From NCBI GenBank assembly GCA_031261885.1, contig JAISIU010000070.1, positions 1-8,621 on the forward strand: 8,621 nucleotides of DNA. The letters are read 5' to 3'. The notes under the pieces were generated by a model. That model was given only the letters and a program-made list of their open reading frames with translations, did not search any database and was not told the origin of the DNA. Both the position numbers and the translations under genes were made by a program. Origin of the DNA: Bifidobacteriaceae bacterium. Lineage in GTDB: Bacteria > Actinomycetota > Actinomycetes > Actinomycetales > WQXJ01. Below, piece after piece: positions 6,088 to 8,621 of this stretch (position 1 is the first letter of the stretch; the number at the start of each line of letters is the position of its first letter).

Positions 6088-7506
6088 ATGACTCAAGGCA
6101 ACGAAGCCCCACCCACTAGTGCCGCCACGAGCGGCGAAGACGTCTCCCAATTCGGCTACGAACAGCAGCTCGAACGCGCCCTGACCCTCAAGGACCTCAT
6201 CATCTACGGCCTGCTGTTCATGGTGATCGTGGCGCCGTTCTCGATCTTCGGCCAGGTCCACGACGCCTCGTTCGGCATGACGCCGTTCGTCTACCTCGTC
6301 GGCCTCGTCGCGATGCTATTCACGGCGCTGTCCTACGCGGCCATGTCGCGCAAGTTCCCGATGGCCGGCTCGGTCTACACCTACGTCCAGCGCGGTCTCA
6401 ACCCGCACATCGGCTTCGTGGCCGGCTGGCTCATCCTCATCGACTACCTGCTGATCCCGGCGCTGCTGTACTCCTTCTGCGGCGTGTGGATGCACGGCCT
6501 GATCCCGGCCACACCCGGCTGGATGTGGGTCATCATCCTCGTGGTGATCAACACGACCATCTCGTTCCTCGGCATCAAGTTCACGGCGGCCGTCGACTGG
6601 GTCTTTTTCGCGGTCGAGATCTTCGCCTTCGCCGCCTTCATGGTGGTCGGCATCCTCTACCTGTCGAAGCACGGTCTCGGCACGGGCGTCAGCAGCTGGA
6701 TCGAACCGATCTTCGACGCGAAGCACATCAACCTCGGTTTCATCGCCTCCGCCGCCTCGATCGCCTGCCTGTCCTTCCTCGGGTTCGACGGCATCTCGAC
6801 CCTGGCCGAGGAGACCAAGAAGCCGGAGAAGACCGTCGGCAAAGCCACCTTCCTGTCGCTGCTGTTCATCGGCCTCATCTTCATCGCCTCCACGTGGGTC
6901 GGCGAGCTGGCCCAGGGCAAGAGCTACGTCAAGGTCGGTTCCGACGCCGAGACCAACCTGTTCTTCACGATGGCCAAGCACATCGGCGGGCCCGGCCTGT
7001 ACTGGATCGTGTTCCCCGTCGTCATCATCGCGAGCGGCATCCCGAACGCGCTGGCCGCGCAGAGCGCCGTGACGCGCATCCTGTTCTCGATGGCGCGCGA
7101 CGGCCTCATGCCCAAGCCCATGGGCAAGCTGCACTCGCGGTTCAAGTCCCCGTACATCTCGCTGTTCGTCGTCGCGATCCTGACGCTCGCCTGCTCGTTC
7201 CTCGGCCCGAACCAGCTGGTTCGATTGGTCAACTTCGGCGGCCTCAGCTCGTTCATCGTGCTGAACTTCGCGGTCTTCTGGTACTTCTTCATCCGTGAGG
7301 GCCAGCGGCACTCGTTCAAGCAGTGGGTGCGTTACCTGCTGTGCCCGTTCATCGGCATGGCGATTCTCATCTTCGTGTGGACCGGCTTCCCCGGGCTCAC
7401 GAAGATCGTGGGCCTGTCCTGGCTGGTCATCGGCATCATCATCGGCGCCATCCAGTCCAAGGGCTACAAGAAGGTGCCACCTGCCTTCGACGGCCTGAAC
7501 GGCTAA
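6088..7506 (+). CDS. APC-superfamily amino acid/polyamine permease (putrescine importer-like)
   Basis: This 472-aa integral membrane protein has about 12 hydrophobic helices and short tails, the usual size for APC transporters. The N-terminal region (YEQQLERALTLKDLIIYGL, then a broken helix with APFSIFG, then AMLFTALSYAAMSRKFPMAG and SVYTYVQRG) follows the pattern of PuuP/PlaP-type importers. The APC-typical EETKKPEKTVGKA segment follows helix 6. These proteins bring amino acids or polyamines in with protons or sodium; the substrate here is not determined by sequence. ATG 6088 has AAGGAG (6074-6079) at 8 nt. It follows the proline iminopeptidase after a strong hairpin, so it may be transcribed by read-through or from its own promoter, which I could not identify. 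Confidence 0.92.
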   Translation: MTQGNEAPPTSAATSGEDVSQFGYEQQLERALTLKDLIIYGLLFMVIVAPFSIFGQVHDASFGMTPFVYLVGLVAMLFTALSYAAMSRKFPMAGSVYTYVQRGLNPHIGFVAGWLILIDYLLIPALLYSFCGVWMHGLIPATPGWMWVIILVVINTTISFLGIKFTAAVDWVFFAVEIFAFAAFMVVGILYLSKHGLGTGVSSWIEPIFDAKHINLGFIASAASIACLSFLGFDGISTLAEETKKPEKTVGKATFLSLLFIGLIFIASTWVGELAQGKSYVKVGSDAETNLFFTMAKHIGGPGLYWIVFPVVIIASGIPNALAAQSAVTRILFSMARDGLMPKPMGKLHSRFKSPYISLFVVAILTLACSFLGPNQLVRLVNFGGLSSFIVLNFAVFWYFFIREGQRHSFKQWVRYLLCPFIGMAILIFVWTGFPGLTKIVGLSWLVIGIIIGAIQSKGYKKVPPAFDGLNG

Positions 7507-7564
7507 CCGCCGCCTGAATCCAGCCGTCGGGGCCTGAAGGCTCCCGGCCGGCTCATGGAGCACC

Positions 7565-7600
7565 GTGGGGCGCCCATCCCGTGAGGGACGGGCGCCCCAC
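7565..7600 (+). terminator. Strong terminator-like hairpin after the APC permease
   Basis: GTGGGGCGCCC (7565-7575) pairs perfectly with GGGCGCCCCAC (7590-7600). The stem continues after an A/C mismatch as TCCC (7577-7580) with GGGA (7585-7588), closing a GTGA tetraloop. There is no T-tract, but the 15-bp stem and its place 58 nt after the stop make it the most convincing terminator in the window. Confidence 0.75.
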
Positions 7601-7709
7601 GCGCGTTCCCGGGCGGTGGCGCAGGCCGCGAGGGCGGCGAGGGCGATGGCGGCGTGCCCGCTGGTTCGTCCCAGGTCCCTGCGCGCGGCCCGCGGCCGAC
7701 GGCCAGCGC
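7601..7709. other. Intergenic spacer with no recognised feature
   Basis: This GC-rich spacer lies between the terminator of the APC gene and the promoter block of the gene at 7802. Reading frames across it, on either strand, have no plausible start signal or recognisable product. I see no repeat or RNA gene. Confidence 0.5.
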
Positions 7710-7762
7710 GCCGTTCACCTGTTGCGAAAACCATTGTGTGACGATCGCCCTCGGCTTATTCT
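7710..7762 (+). promoter_or_regulatory. Promoter of the 7802 gene with the same upstream block as the ABC operon
   Basis: The -35 is TTGTGT (7734-7739), the spacer is 17 bp, and the -10 is TATTCT (7757-7762), placing the start of transcription near 7769 and giving a leader of about 33 nt. Bases 7710-7739 match 1524-1553 at 29 of 30 positions, and part of the spacer (CTCGGCT against GTCGGCT) is also alike. The surrounding DNA is otherwise different, so the match looks like a conserved control element and not a recent copy of a whole region. Confidence 0.75.
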
Positions 7763-7801
7763 GGGAGCATTCGCTGCTGCTGCCATTGACACGGAGGTCG
7801 C

Positions 7802-8551
7802 ATGAACGGCGCGGACGCCATCAGTGACGGGGTCGGAACAACGCAGGCCGTGAAACGGTCCAAGACGGCGCTGATTTGCGTCATCGTTCTGGCGGTGGTC
7901 GTCCTCGGCTGCATCGGTGACATCGCCATCCAGAGCGCGGCGCACGGCGCCACTCGCTGGGACTGGAACGCGATGACTTTCACCACCTACCGGGTGGTTG
8001 ACGTGCACAAGACGGGAACGGATGTCCCGACGGGACAGGTGATCGAGGACTGCAGACCCGCCCAGGGCGGCGGTTGCGGGGCGACAGCATGGTCACAGAC
8101 CGTTCAGGCGACAGTCGCCACGGCTCTCGGGGCTCCGGAGAAACGCGTCGCGAGCGCGCTCGGCTTCTCACTCCGCCCCGTGGACATCAGCTCCGTGACG
8201 CAGCCGAACGGGGGAAGCGACCCGAAACTGTGCAACCCCGAAGCCGGTGACACGACTCACGCGCAACGGGCCGCCGGAATCCACGACCTGGCCCTCGTCA
8301 CCGGAACCCGCTGGAGCTACCGGGTGGTCCGTGAGGAACGCAGCACACTGACCGGCAAGGTCAAATCCACCAAGACGTCAGGCATTCTTTACGCACGGAA
8401 CCCGGATGTCGGCGGCGGGGCCGGTTCGAAGGCGTCCGGCAAGCGCGCCACGGGTTTGGCCTGGCATTGCCTGTTCACCACACCCCCGTGGGCCACCGAG
8501 GGACCGGACTTCGTCTCGGCCGGGCAGCTGCCGACGCCACCGGCCCAATGA
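7802..8551 (+). CDS. Unrecognised membrane-anchored extracytoplasmic protein
   Basis: The protein is 249 aa, from ATG 7802 with GGAGG (7793-7797) at 4 nt. A short cytoplasmic N-terminus with positive charges (VKRSK, 17-21) precedes one hydrophobic helix (about 22-43). The rest is polar and probably outside the cell. VLGC at 34-37 resembles a lipobox, so lipid attachment at Cys37 is possible, although the position is unusually deep. The outer part has four Cys (in EDCRP, GGCGAT, KLCNP and WHCLF), enough for two disulfides, and a Pro-rich C-terminus. I do not recognise the family. Its promoter shares a 30-bp block with that of the ABC operon, suggesting co-regulation and perhaps a joint role at the cell envelope; this is inference. 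Confidence 0.8.
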   Translation: MNGADAISDGVGTTQAVKRSKTALICVIVLAVVVLGCIGDIAIQSAAHGATRWDWNAMTFTTYRVVDVHKTGTDVPTGQVIEDCRPAQGGGCGATAWSQTVQATVATALGAPEKRVASALGFSLRPVDISSVTQPNGGSDPKLCNPEAGDTTHAQRAAGIHDLALVTGTRWSYRVVREERSTLTGKVKSTKTSGILYARNPDVGGGAGSKASGKRATGLAWHCLFTTPPWATEGPDFVSAGQLPTPPAQ

Positions 8552-8567
8552 TTCCCGGACCCGCCCA

Positions 8568-8606
8568 GCCCACGCGGTCCTGACGGCATCGCACCCGGGC
8601 GTGGGT
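8568..8606 (+). terminator. Weak candidate terminator near the window end
   Basis: GCCCACG (8568-8574) can pair with CGTGGGT (8600-8606), with one G-U pair, across a 25-nt loop that contains the self-complementary CCCGGG. It lies 16 nt after the stop of the 7802 gene. The long loop and lack of a T-tract make this a weak call. Confidence 0.22.
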
Positions 8607-8621
8607 CGTTAGGCAACTCAG

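Noticed and set aside
4645..6261. 538-codon open frame on the minus strand
   Set aside because: It lies antisense to the convincing peptidase gene (HGGPG, GQSWGG motifs). The product is an Arg/Val/Asp/Gly-rich composition typical of the mirror frame of GC-rich codons, with no recognisable domain.
6316..7734. 472-codon open frame on the minus strand
   Set aside because: It is the mirror of the APC permease gene, rich in Asp, Glu, Arg and Gly and without domain features. Its start falls in the shared promoter block, which is also why its first residues (MVFATGER) match those of the minus-strand frame at 1273-1548.
1..8621. CRISPR array, tRNA or rRNA genes
   Set aside because: No regularly spaced short repeats and no tRNA- or rRNA-like segments were seen; the only long repeats are the two-copy direct repeat and the two-copy promoter block.

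Overview
The window is high-GC DNA (about 70% in the flanking genes by hand count of sample lines). Its gene families, GTG/TTG starts and GC-rich hairpins without T-tracts suggest an actinomycete (Actinomycetota); I cannot name the genus. Every supported gene is on the + strand.

Layout: (1) positions 1-42 are the last 13 codons of an upstream gene. (2) A ferritin-like/VIT1-CCC1 fusion follows (start 175 or, more likely, GTG 196; end 1371), probably a membrane iron/manganese transporter. (3) A two-gene ABC exporter operon follows, with its own promoter (1548-1576): a LolD/MacB-type ATPase (1699-2394) and a 10-helix FtsX-type permease (2391-4736), translationally coupled by a TTGA overlap. (4) Next come an S33 proline iminopeptidase (5026-5946) and an APC-superfamily amino acid/polyamine permease (6088-7506), separated by a large hairpin and followed by a strong terminator-like hairpin. 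(5) An unrecognised membrane-anchored extracytoplasmic protein (7802-8551) has its own promoter.

Two signals stand out. First, the last codons and 3' flank of the VIT gene (1335-1454) recur as a direct repeat right after the ABC permease (4752-4871, 114/120 identical, no gaps, 3417 bp apart). The ABC operon therefore sits between two copies of the end of its left neighbour, the pattern left when a cassette enters at the 3' end of a gene and restores it. The ABC permease also has lower local GC (25/60 in 2881-2940) and five TTA codons, which I did not find in the neighbouring genes. The order before insertion was probably VIT gene, then peptidase, then APC permease.

Second, the promoter of the ABC operon and the promoter of the unknown gene at 7802 share a 30-bp block with one mismatch (1524-1553 and 7710-7739). 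The block ends in the same -35 hexamer, followed in both cases by a 17-bp spacer and a -10 element. This suggests that the transporter and the unknown surface protein are expressed together, perhaps as an envelope or antimicrobial-peptide response module. That function is inference; no regulator, integrase or transposase is visible here.
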